Source: Methylobacteriaceae bacterium (lineage in GTDB: Bacteria > Pseudomonadota > Alphaproteobacteria > Rhizobiales > Beijerinckiaceae). From it: 6,338 nucleotides of DNA. Location of the stretch: positions 1 to 6,338 of the forward strand of contig JAFAPJ010000090.1 of assembly GCA_019247255.1 (NCBI GenBank), written 5' to 3'. The position numbers and the translations under genes are program-made. The stretch's first letter is position 1, and every line of letters begins with the position of its first letter. Below are positions 1 through 5,846 of this stretch, piece after piece. The notes beneath the pieces are model-generated. The model saw only the letters and a program-made list of their open reading frames with translations, was not told the origin of the DNA and made no database searches.

Positions 1-1
1 G

Positions 2-1090
2 CGCGATTCCTTTCTCCTGTCGCTGGCCACGATGTCGGCCGCGACGGTCGCTATGGGCTGCCTGCCGACCTACGCGCAGGCCGGCGCCGCCGCGACGGTC
101 GCGTTCGTGGCCCTGCGCTGCGTGCAGGGCTTCTGCCTCGGGGGCGAATTGCCGGGCGCGATCACCTACGCGGTCGAGGTCGTGCCCGAGCGCCGGGCGA
201 CGCTCGCCTGCGGCATCGTCTTCGGCTGCGTGTCGTCCGGCGTGCTCCTCGCGACGGGCGTCTCGAGCCTCGTCCACTGGCTTCTCCCGCCGGACGCGGT
301 CGAGGCCTATGGCTGGCGCCTCGGCTTCCTGATCGGCGGCCTCCTCGGGATCGTGAGCTGGGGCCTGCGCCGCTCCATGGAGGAGAGTCCGGCCTTTCTG
401 CGCATGCGCCAGCGCCGGCAGCTCGCCGGGCTGGACGGGCGGGGGCCGCTCGCCGAGCTCTTCGCGCGCCATCGCGGCCGCATCCTCGTCGGGGTCGGGG
501 CGACCTGCGTGGTGGCGGCCTTCAACGGGCTCCTGTTCGCCCATATGCCGGCCTATCTCGCCCGCACGCTGGGCTACGGGGGCCGGGAGATCGCGACCGC
601 GCTCAACGTCGCGAGCGCCGCGACCGCGGTCGCGCTCGTCGTCGCGACCTGGATCGCCGACATCGTCCCGCGCCGCGCCGTGTACGGGCTCGGCTGCCTC
701 GTGATCGCGGCCGGCGCGCTGCCCGCCTACGGCGCGCTCGTCGGCAAGGACCTGCCGCTGCCGACGCTGTTCCTGCTCATCGGGCTCGCCGCGATGTTCA
801 CCCACGGAACCTTCGCGGCGATCCTCGCCGACCTGTTCCCGACCGAGGTGCGGTTCAGCGGCGTCGCGTTCTCGATGAACATCAGCTCGGTCATCTTCTC
901 CGGGCTCGGGCCGCTCGCCGCCACCTGGCTCATCGCGACGACCGGGCGGCCGGACGCCCCCGCCTACCTCGTCATCGGCTCGGCGCTGATCGCGCTGGCC
1001 TCGCTCGTGCTCGGCCGTCGGATCGGCGGGGAGATCGGGCCCGAGCGCGCGCCCGATGCGCGACCCGCCGAGGGCATTGCCCCGGCGTGA
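2..1090 (+). CDS. MFS transporter, MHS (metabolite:H+ symporter)-like, 5'-truncated by window edge
   Basis: This is an inner-membrane secondary transporter of the major facilitator superfamily, probably a proton-coupled importer of a small organic acid or similar metabolite; the substrate cannot be read from the sequence. The frame is open to the left edge, so the ATG at 32 is internal and about 362 residues are visible. The sequence appears to begin at the end of the cytoplasmic loop 2-3 (RDSFLLSLATM, just after where MFS motif A would lie), so roughly the first two membrane helices are missing and about ten remain. Family-like signatures are RCVQGFCLGGELPGA in helix 4, the ESPAFLRM stretch opening the central cytoplasmic loop, WIADIVPRR as the second-half counterpart of motif A, and LFPTEVRFSG before the last helices. 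These match the MHS subgroup (citrate, proline/betaine, alpha-ketoglutarate type) from general family knowledge. The formaldehyde dehydrogenase gene follows after 42 bp on the same strand, so co-transcription is possible. MFS is confident; MHS placement moderate. Confidence 0.88.
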   Translation, partial: RDSFLLSLATMSAATVAMGCLPTYAQAGAAATVAFVALRCVQGFCLGGELPGAITYAVEVVPERRATLACGIVFGCVSSGVLLATGVSSLVHWLLPPDAVEAYGWRLGFLIGGLLGIVSWGLRRSMEESPAFLRMRQRRQLAGLDGRGPLAELFARHRGRILVGVGATCVVAAFNGLLFAHMPAYLARTLGYGGREIATALNVASAATAVALVVATWIADIVPRRAVYGLGCLVIAAGALPAYGALVGKDLPLPTLFLLIGLAAMFTHGTFAAILADLFPTEVRFSGVAFSMNISSVIFSGLGPLAATWLIATTGRPDAPAYLVIGSALIALASLVLGRRIGGEIGPERAPDARPAEGIAPA

Positions 1091-1117
1091 GCGATCCGCG
1101 TAAGGCGCTCCCGATCT

Positions 1118-1123
1118 GGAGAG
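1118..1123 (+). promoter_or_regulatory. Shine-Dalgarno site of the formaldehyde dehydrogenase gene
   Basis: GGAGAG lies 9 nt before the ATG at 1133, a good match and spacing for a ribosome binding site. It supports that ATG as the start. It sits in the 42-bp gap after the transporter stop codon, where I see no obvious promoter or terminator, in keeping with one transcript covering both genes. Confidence 0.6.
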
Positions 1124-1132
1124 CATCGCCCG

Positions 1133-2260
1133 ATGAAAACGCGCGCGGCAGTCGCTTGGGAATCCGGCAAGCCCCTCAGCGTCGAGACCGTCGACCTCGA
1201 AGGCCCGAAGGCCGGGGAGGTGCTGGTCGAGGTCATGGCGACGGGCGTCTGCCACACGGACGCCTACACGCTCTCGGGCCTCGACAGCGAGGGCAAGTTC
1301 CCGGCGATCCTCGGGCACGAGGGCGCGGGGATCGTCCGCGAGGTCGGTGCGGGCGTGACCAGCGTGAAGCCCGGCGACCACGTCATCCCGCTCTACACGC
1401 CCGAATGCCGCGCCTGTAAGTCCTGCCTGTCGCGGCGCACGAACCTCTGCACCGCCATCCGGGCGACGCAGGGCCAGGGCCTGATGCCGGACGGCACGAG
1501 CCGCTTCCGCTGCGAGCCCGTGCGGAGCGGGTCGAACACCGTCTTCCATTACATGGGCTGCTCGACCTTCTCGAACTTCACGGTCCTGCCCGAGATCGCG
1601 GTCGCGAAGGTCCGCGAGGACGCGCCCTTCGACAAGATCTGCTACATCGGCTGCGGGGTGACGACCGGCATCGGCGCGGTGATCTATACCGCCAAGGTCT
1701 GGCCCGGCGCGAATGTCGCGGTGTTCGGGCTTGGCGGGATCGGCCTCAACGTGATCCAGGGCGCCCGCATGGTGGGAGCGGACCGGATCATCGGGATCGA
1801 CATCAACCCGGACAAGCGCGCCATCGCCGAGAAGTTCGGGATGACGGATTTCGTGAACCCGAACGAGGTCGGGCACGACAAGGTCGTGCAGGCCGTGATC
1901 GACCTCTCGGGCGGCGGAGCGGATTTCTCCTTCGACGCCACGGGCAACACGACCGTGATGCGCCAGGCCCTCGAATGCTGCCACCGCGGCTGGGGCGAAT
2001 CGATCATCATCGGGGTCGCGGAAGCCGGTCGCGAGATCGCGACCCGGCCCTTCCAGCTCGTCACCGGACGGGTCTGGAAAGGCACGGCCTTCGGAGGCGC
2101 CAGGGGCCGCACGGACGTCCCGAAGATCGTCGACTGGTACATGGAGGGGAAGATCAACATCGACGACCTGATCACCCACACCATGCCGCTCGATGAGATC
2201 AACACGGCCTTCGACCTCATGCACGAGGGCCGGTCGATCCGCAGCGTCGTGGTCTACTGA
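1133..2260 (+). CDS. frmA: S-(hydroxymethyl)glutathione dehydrogenase / class III alcohol dehydrogenase
   Basis: This cytoplasmic zinc- and NAD-dependent enzyme oxidises S-hydroxymethylglutathione, formed spontaneously from formaldehyde and glutathione, to S-formylglutathione. The class can also reduce S-nitrosoglutathione. The 375 residues are full length. The N-terminal GroES-like catalytic domain holds the catalytic zinc ligands Cys40 (GVCHTD), His62 (GHEGAG) and Cys174 (IGCGVTTG). The structural zinc lobe uses Cys92, Cys95, Cys98 and Cys106. The Rossmann NAD site is GLGGIG at 199-204, followed by the acidic IIGIDIN strand. Arg110 in [16 protein letters not shown] corresponds to the class III arginine that binds the glutathione carboxylate and separates this class from ethanol dehydrogenases. 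[18 protein letters not shown] is another class hallmark. A loop of 13 residues between SRF and HYMG appears 5 longer than in the E. coli and human enzymes as I recall them. The next gene is convergent, so no S-formylglutathione hydrolase follows directly. Other names in use are adhC, adhI and flhA. Confidence 0.96.
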   Translation: MKTRAAVAWESGKPLSVETVDLEGPKAGEVLVEVMATGVCHTDAYTLSGLDSEGKFPAILGHEGAGIVREVGAGVTSVKPGDHVIPLYTPECRACKSCLSRRTNLCTAIRATQGQGLMPDGTSRFRCEPVRSGSNTVFHYMGCSTFSNFTVLPEIAVAKVREDAPFDKICYIGCGVTTGIGAVIYTAKVWPGANVAVFGLGGIGLNVIQGARMVGADRIIGIDINPDKRAIAEKFGMTDFVNPNEVGHDKVVQAVIDLSGGGADFSFDATGNTTVMRQALECCHRGWGESIIIGVAEAGREIATRPFQLVTGRVWKGTAFGGARGRTDVPKIVDWYMEGKINIDDLITHTMPLDEINTAFDLMHEGRSIRSVVVY

Positions 2261-3279
2261 ACGGGGCCGAACGCGGCTCCTTCCGCCCGGTACCAGGCGA
2301 CGAAGCGGGCGATCCCGTCCTCGAGCGAGACGGCCGGCTTCGCGCCGACGAGCCGTTCAAGGTCGCCCGTGTCGGCCCGGGTCTCCTCGACGTCGCCGGG
2401 CGGCAGCGCCGTCGGGTGCCGGATCGCCTTTTGACCGAGCTCCGTCTCGATGAGGCCGATCAGCCGGTCGAGGCTTTCCGGCCGATTCCCACCGATATTG
2501 TAGACGCGCCAGGGGGCGGCGCTCGTCGCCGGGTCGGCCGCGAGCCGGTCCCAGCTCGGATCGGCGGCCGGCGGTCGCCTGGCCGCGCCGACGAGAGCTT
2601 CGACGATGTCGTCGACATAGGTGAAGTCGCGCCGCACCTGACCGCCGGCCGCGACCTCGATCGGCAGCCCTCGGGCGATGCGGTCCGTGAAGCGGTAGAC
2701 CGCCATGTCGGGCCGGCCCCACGGCCCGTAGACGGTGAAGAACCTCAGCCCCGTCGTCGGCAGGCCGAAGAGATGCGCATAGCTGTGCGCCATGAGCTCG
2801 TTCGCGCGCTTCGTCGCCGCGTAGAGGCTGACCGGGTGGTCGACCCCGTGATGCTCGGAGAAAGGCAGGCGGGCGTTCGCCCCGTAGACGGAGCTCGACG
2901 AGGCGTAGACGAGGTGGCGCGCCGCGACGGCCCGGCAGGCTTCGAGCAGGTGTACGAAGCCGACGAGATTGGCCTGGACGTAGGGTTCGGGGCGCGTCAG
3001 CGCGAGGCGGACGCCCGGCTGCGCCGCGAGATGGATCACGAGCTCCGGCCGGCAGGTCTCGAAGAGCCGCCGCGTCGCGGCGGCGTCCGCGAGATCGTGG
3101 AGGACGCTCGTGAAGCCCGGCCGAGCCTCGAGCCGGGCGAGGCGGGCCCGCTTCAGCGCCGGATCGTAATAGTCGCTGACGCAATCGACCCCGACGACCT
3201 CCGCCCCGTCCGCCAGGTATCGGCTCGCGACATGGTAGCCGATGAAGCCGGCGGCTCCGGTCACCAGGACGGGGCTCAT
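2254..3279 (-). CDS. UDP-glucuronate 4-epimerase (NAD-dependent SDR epimerase)
   Basis: This cytoplasmic enzyme interconverts UDP-glucuronate and UDP-galacturonate, supplying galacturonic acid for lipopolysaccharide or capsule; rhizobial homologues are called lpsL. The 341 residues match the family's usual length. Visible motifs are the NAD-binding TGAAGFIG (7-14), Asp32 at the end of the second strand, SSSSVYG (127-133), the catalytic YAATK with Tyr153 and Lys157 followed by [25 protein letters not shown] (179-193), [10 protein letters not shown] (219-228) and YNIGG (260-264). The [17 protein letters not shown] plus GPWGRPDMA combination is characteristic of UDP-glucuronate 4-epimerases rather than UDP-galactose 4-epimerases. 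The ATG at 3279 has GGAGA at 3292-3296 upstream, with a rather long 12-nt spacer. Its last 7 bp overlap the convergent formaldehyde dehydrogenase gene. It is divergent from the zeta-like ATPase gene across 100 bp. No other polysaccharide genes are in the window, so its pathway context is inferred from the family only. Confidence 0.93.
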   Translation of the reverse strand: MSPVLVTGAAGFIGYHVASRYLADGAEVVGVDCVSDYYDPALKRARLARLEARPGFTSVLHDLADAAATRRLFETCRPELVIHLAAQPGVRLALTRPEPYVQANLVGFVHLLEACRAVAARHLVYASSSSVYGANARLPFSEHHGVDHPVSLYAATKRANELMAHSYAHLFGLPTTGLRFFTVYGPWGRPDMAVYRFTDRIARGLPIEVAAGGQVRRDFTYVDDIVEALVGAARRPPAADPSWDRLAADPATSAAPWRVYNIGGNRPESLDRLIGLIETELGQKAIRHPTALPPGDVEETRADTGDLERLVGAKPAVSLEDGIARFVAWYRAEGAAFGPVQ

Positions 3280-3379
3280 CGGGCAGGCAGGTCTCCGGCG
3301 CGGCGCTCGGCCGACGCCGAGGTCTATTGAGGCGCGCCGGGACGGACAAGCGGGCCGCGTCCTCTGCTATCCTGCCTCG
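3280..3379. promoter_or_regulatory. Divergent promoter region between the epimerase and the zeta-like ATPase genes
   Basis: These 100 bp must carry the start signals for both outward-facing genes. Towards the epimerase (minus strand) a possible sigma-70-type pair is CTTGTC (plus-strand 3345-3350) and AATAGA (3323-3328), 16 nt apart, giving a leader of about 35-40 nt. The -10 is a weak match. Towards the ATPase (plus strand) the only AT-richer element is TGCTATCCT at 3365-3373, resembling an extended -10 (TGnTATnnT). It would place transcription initiation at or next to the ATG at 3380, where no Shine-Dalgarno sequence is seen. That the region contains promoters is very likely from gene layout; the exact elements are guesses by eye. 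Confidence 0.4.
3301..3319. repeat. Imperfect inverted repeat (dyad) in the divergent intergenic region
   Basis: CGGCG (3301-3305) pairs with CGCCG (3315-3319), and the enclosed TCGGCCGA (3307-3314) is itself a perfect palindrome. Together they form a near-continuous dyad with one unpaired base at 3306. It lies near the predicted start of the epimerase transcript, so it could be an operator or a leader hairpin just upstream of that gene's ribosome binding site. In DNA this GC-rich such dyads also occur by chance. Confidence 0.3.
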
Positions 3380-4018
3380 ATGCCTGACGAGGACCAAACA
3401 CACGGGCCGGCGCCCCGCACGCCTGCGATCTGGCGCGTGGCGGGCGCGAACGGCGTCGGCAAGACGAGCTACGCGCTGCGCTCGATCCGGGCGCTGTCCG
3501 GATCGATCCGCTTCCTCAACCTCGACGAGATCGCGCGGGGCCTGTCGCCTCTCGATCCCGAGGCGGAGCGTGTGGAGGCGGCCCGGGTCGCCTTGGCCCG
3601 CTTCGAGGCGCTCGTCGCCGGCAACGGTCGCGGCGGCGATTTCACGCTCGAGACGACGCTGGCGGGCCGGACCTACCTGCGGCGTCTCGCCGACGCGAAG
3701 CGCCGGGGCTGGCGCGTGCACCTTCTCTATTTCGCGGTCGCCAGCCCGGAGATCGCGCTCGAGCGCATCGCGCGCCGCGTCGCCGAAGGCGGCCATGCCA
3801 TCCCGGAGGCGGAGGCGCGGCGGCGCTTCGCCCGTTCGCTCCGCAACCTCCCGGGTTACATCGCGCTCGCAGACCTCTGGCGCGTCCTCGACCACAACGG
3901 GCCCCGTCCGGTCACCGCGGCGGAGGGCCGGGCGGGCTGCATCGCTTTTTCGGGCGAGCGGGCCGGCCTGCCGGCGGAGCTTGCCGCCTCCCTGGCGCGC
4001 CTGCCCGCCTGCGGTTGA
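3380..4018 (+). CDS. Zeta-toxin-like P-loop ATPase/kinase (predicted ABC-type ATPase family, COG4185-like)
   Basis: This is a 212-residue soluble P-loop protein of the zeta-toxin fold. Well-studied zeta toxins phosphorylate UDP-N-acetylglucosamine; the substrate of this subfamily is not established. Seen in the sequence: Walker A GANGVGKT (22-29, Lys28), FLNLDEIARGLSP with Asp49 at the position of the zeta catalytic aspartate, FTLETTLAGRTYL (88-100) with Glu91-Thr92-Thr93 resembling the substrate-binding segment, the ARRVAEGGHAIPEAEARRRF segment (131-150) with candidate phosphate-binding arginines, and LADLWRVLDH (163-172) near the C-terminus. I chose ATG 3380 because the family domain starts just after it; the open frame back to 3242 lies inside the 5' end of the divergent epimerase gene and codes for unrelated residues. 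No clear Shine-Dalgarno precedes the start. No antitoxin-like small gene is adjacent: upstream is the epimerase, and downstream hslV converges with a 4-bp gap. Family assignment is confident; toxin function is not. Confidence 0.85.
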   Translation: MPDEDQTHGPAPRTPAIWRVAGANGVGKTSYALRSIRALSGSIRFLNLDEIARGLSPLDPEAERVEAARVALARFEALVAGNGRGGDFTLETTLAGRTYLRRLADAKRRGWRVHLLYFAVASPEIALERIARRVAEGGHAIPEAEARRRFARSLRNLPGYIALADLWRVLDHNGPRPVTAAEGRAGCIAFSGERAGLPAELAASLARLPACG

Positions 4019-4022
4019 GGGG

Positions 4023-4565
4023 CTACTCGGCCAGGCTTTCCACGACGAGGTTAGCGTTCGTGTAGACGCAGATCTCGGCCGCGATCGCGAGGCCGCGCCG
4101 GACGATCGCCTCCGCGTCGAGCTCCGAATGCTCGATCAGCGCGCGGGCCGCCGCGAGCGCGAAGTTGCCTCCCGAGCCGATCGCCATCACGGCGCCCTGC
4201 GGCAGGGCCTCGGGCTCGAGCACGTCGCCGGAGCCCGACAGCATGAGGCTGACCTCGCGGTCGGCCACCAGCATCATGGCTTCGAGCCGCCGCAGGTAGC
4301 GGTCGGTCCGCCAATCCTTGGTCAGCTCGACGCAGGCGCGCGTGAGCTGCCCCGGATATTGCTCGAGCTTCGCCTCGAGCCGCTCGAACAGCGTGAAGGC
4401 GTCGGCCGTTGCGCCCGCGAAGCCGCCGAGCGCCGCGCCCTTCGCGAGCCGGCGCACCTTGCGGGCGTTCCCCTTCACGATCGTCTGGCCGAGGCTCACC
4501 TGGCCGTCGCCGCCGATCACGACGCGGCCGCCCTTGCGAACCATGAGGATCGTGGTCGCATGCAT
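4023..4565 (-). CDS. hslV: ATP-dependent protease subunit HslV (ClpQ peptidase)
   Basis: HslV is the proteasome-like threonine peptidase that forms a double hexameric ring and, with the HslU unfoldase, degrades misfolded and regulatory proteins in the cytoplasm. From ATG 4565 the protein has 180 residues, close to the usual length. The N-terminus [13 protein letters not shown] places the nucleophile at Thr4, exposed after removal of a short propeptide. Asp20 (GGDGQ) and Lys36 (GNARKVRRL) match the Asp17 and Lys33 active-site residues of E. coli Hsl[32 protein letters not shown] and a C-terminal ICVYTN segment complete the family pattern. No good Shine-Dalgarno lies before this ATG. An in-frame TTG at 4592 is preceded by GGAG (4603-4606, 10-nt spacer) and would add nine residues, giving a 12-residue propeptide of a length I recall from other alphaproteobacterial HslV proteins; it is a serious alternative start. 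hslU does not follow directly; a convergent gene ends 4 bp away. Confidence 0.95.
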   Translation of the reverse strand: MHATTILMVRKGGRVVIGGDGQVSLGQTIVKGNARKVRRLAKGAALGGFAGATADAFTLFERLEAKLEQYPGQLTRACVELTKDWRTDRYLRRLEAMMLVADREVSLMLSGSGDVLEPEALPQGAVMAIGSGGNFALAAARALIEHSELDAEAIVRRGLAIAAEICVYTNANLVVESLAE

Positions 4566-4619
4566 GCGGGGCGGATCGTCGGGACGGGACAAGCTGAGAA
4601 CACTCCGGGAGACCTTCCC

Positions 4620-4651
4620 CCCACTTAGGGGCGGCCGCGGGCGAGCGGAAG
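4620..4651 (-). promoter_or_regulatory. Candidate RpoH (heat-shock sigma factor) promoter of hslV
   Basis: Read on the minus strand, CTTC (4651-4648) is followed after 18 nt by CCTAAGTGGG (4629-4620). The alphaproteobacterial RpoH consensus as I know it is CTTG-N17/18-CYTATNTNNG. The match is three of four bases in the -35 and six of seven defined bases in the -10. Transcription would start around 4613, some 45-50 nt before the ATG at 4565 and also upstream of the alternative TTG start at 4592. hslVU is a heat-shock operon in many proteobacteria, so the element is biologically reasonable. It was found by eye and could be chance. Confidence 0.35.
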
Positions 4652-4723
4652 GCGCGGCGTCCTGGCCAGGGCGTCGCGTGCTTGTTATGGACCGGCATCC
4701 CGCTTGCACCTCCGCGAGACGAT

Positions 4724-4727
4724 GAGG
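4724..4727 (+). promoter_or_regulatory. Shine-Dalgarno site of hisB
   Basis: GAGG lies 5 nt before ATG 4733. It favours this start over the in-frame TTG at 4682, which would add 17 residues (beginning [11 protein letters not shown]) that do not resemble the HisB N-terminus. Confidence 0.5.
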
Positions 4728-4732
4728 ACCCC

Positions 4733-5320
4733 ATGCGATCCGGACGCGTGACCCGCCGGACGAGCGAAACGGACGTGTCCGTGTCGCTCGCGCTCGACGG
4801 AACCGGCGCCGCGACGGTCTCGACCGGACTCGGCTTTCTCGACCACATGCTGGAGCTGTTCGCGCGCCACGCGCTGTTCGACCTCGAGCTGACGGTTCGG
4901 GGCCATCTCCATGTCGACGGCCACCACACGACGGAGGATGCCGGGATCGCGCTCGGCCAGGCCTTCGCCCAGGCGCTCGGGGACAAGGCCGGCATCGCGC
5001 GCTACGCGAGCCTCGACCTGCCGATGGACGAGACCCTGACCCGCGTCGCGGTCGACGTCTCGGGCCGCCCGTTTCTCGTTTTCCGCACCACGTTCCCGAC
5101 CGAGCGGATCGGCGGCTTCGACACCGAGCTCGTGCGCGAGTTCTTCCAGGCCTTCGCGACCCATGCCGGGATCACGGTGCATGTCGAGACGCTCTACGGG
5201 GCGAACTCGCACCATATCGCCGAGAGCTGCTACAAGGGGTTGTCGCGCGCCCTGCGCCGGGCCGTCGCGCTCGATCCGGCCGAAGGCGGCCGCGTACCCT
5301 CGACGAAAGGCGCCCTGTGA
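4733..5320 (+). CDS. hisB: Imidazoleglycerol-phosphate dehydratase HisB
   Basis: HisB is the cytoplasmic Mn-dependent enzyme that dehydrates imidazoleglycerol phosphate to imidazoleacetol phosphate in histidine biosynthesis. The 195 residues are the usual length for the monofunctional enzyme, without the N-terminal phosphatase domain found in enteric HisB. The duplicated metal-binding motifs are clear: [15 protein letters not shown] (33-46), [18 protein letters not shown] (60-77) with His64, His65 and Glu68 as the metal-ligand segment, and [20 protein letters not shown] (157-176) with the second HHIAE copy. MDETLTR (98-104) and the VSGRPFL segment (109-115) are also typical of the family. It starts the visible his operon: the DUF2628 gene follows after 13 bp and hisH after that, all on the same strand. 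It is divergent from hslV across 167 bp. Confidence 0.97.
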   Translation: MRSGRVTRRTSETDVSVSLALDGTGAATVSTGLGFLDHMLELFARHALFDLELTVRGHLHVDGHHTTEDAGIALGQAFAQALGDKAGIARYASLDLPMDETLTRVAVDVSGRPFLVFRTTFPTERIGGFDTELVREFFQAFATHAGITVHVETLYGANSHHIAESCYKGLSRALRRAVALDPAEGGRVPSTKGAL

Positions 5321-5333
5321 GGCGACCGGACCA

Positions 5334-5846
5334 ATGACCGCGACCTACACGCTTCACGCCCCGCCGGACCTCGCCCGCGGCGACCCGGACGGCTTCGACC
5401 GCGTGCGGCTCGTCCGCGACGGGTTCAGCTTCTGGGCCTTCGCGATGCCCTCGCTGTGGTTCTTCGCGCACCGTCACTGGCTCGCGGGACTGGCCGCCCT
5501 CGTGCTCGTCGCGGCGCTGCCGCCGATCTTCTTGGCGCTCGGCGCCAGCCCGGGCTCGGTCGTGGCGGCCGAGCTGCTCGTCCACCTCCTGTTCGGCCTT
5601 GAGGCCTCCTCCATCCGCCGCTTCACCTACGAGCGCCGCGGCATGCCGGCCGAAGCGGTGGTCAGCGGCGCCGACGAGGCCGAGGCCGAGCGCAAGGCCG
5701 CGGCGCTCTGGCTCGGCGACGGCGAGGAGCGCGCGGCGCCGCCCATCCCTGCCTTCGGCGTCGCGGCCGCGCGGCCGACGCCCTGGTCGCGCTCGGGCGA
5801 GCCCGAGGTGCTCGGCCTGTTTCCGCGGCGGGAGGGGCGCCCGTGA
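5334..5846 (+). CDS. DUF2628 domain membrane protein inside the his operon
   Basis: This is a 170-residue protein of unknown function that looks like the DUF2628 family. The N-terminal cytoplasmic-looking part (1-30) ends in [20 protein letters not shown], the family's typical entry to the membrane region. Hydrophobic stretches follow at about 33-45, 50-70 and 76-90, ending in [19 protein letters not shown] (85-103), again family-like. The C-terminal half (about 104-170) is soluble, with an alanine- and glutamate-rich helix ([14 protein letters not shown]) and the end motif EVLGLFP (158-164), which I recall from rhizobial homologues. ATG 5334 is 13 bp after the hisB stop; GAGG at 5319-5322 is a possible ribosome site. 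The stop codon overlaps the GTG start of hisH by 4 bp, suggesting translational coupling. A membrane protein has no known role in histidine synthesis; its position is the only clue. Family assignment is fairly confident; function is unknown. Confidence 0.82.
   Translation: MTATYTLHAPPDLARGDPDGFDRVRLVRDGFSFWAFAMPSLWFFAHRHWLAGLAALVLVAALPPIFLALGASPGSVVAAELLVHLLFGLEASSIRRFTYERRGMPAEAVVSGADEAEAERKAAALWLGDGEERAAPPIPAFGVAAARPTPWSRSGEPEVLGLFPRREGRP
5831..5837 (+). promoter_or_regulatory. Shine-Dalgarno site deciding the GTG start of hisH
   Basis: GGAGGGG, a strong match to the anti-Shine-Dalgarno, ends 5 nt before GTG 5843, inside the last codons of the DUF2628 gene. It supports GTG as the true start of hisH; no in-frame ATG occurs before the conserved N-terminal strand [11 protein letters not shown]. 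Confidence 0.7.

Larger units (their letters stand above)
4566..4732. promoter_or_regulatory. Divergent intergenic region between hslV and hisB
   Basis: At 167 bp this is the longest non-coding stretch in the window if the ATG starts of hslV and hisB are right. It should hold the promoters for hslV (leftward) and for the his operon (rightward). A candidate heat-shock promoter for hslV is listed separately. For hisB I find no convincing -35/-10 pair and no leader-peptide ORF with a run of histidine codons, so attenuation of the enteric type is not supported. A perfect 10-bp palindrome CCTGGCCAGG is at 4661-4670 without known meaning. Confidence 0.5.

Noticed and set aside
3242..3379. Upstream extension of the ATPase reading frame
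   Set aside because: It overlaps the 5' end of the epimerase on the other strand and adds 46 low-complexity residues ahead of a domain that starts right after ATG 3380.
2357..3895. Long minus-strand open frame of 512 codons across the epimerase and ATPase genes
   Set aside because: It is arginine- and proline-rich, shows no family motif, and shadows two well-supported genes. High GC content makes stop codons rare in alternate frames.
4661..4670. Perfect palindrome CCTGGCCAGG between hslV and hisB
   Set aside because: It is a single short GC-rich palindrome with no second copy or link to a promoter; chance is the simplest explanation.
4566..4709. Upstream GTG start for hslV at 4709
   Set aside because: It would add 48 unrelated residues before the catalytic threonine, far longer than known HslV propeptides, and would run through the candidate promoter.
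4679..4732. Possible his leader peptide or attenuator before hisB
   Set aside because: There is no short ORF with consecutive histidine codons and no terminator hairpin with a T run.
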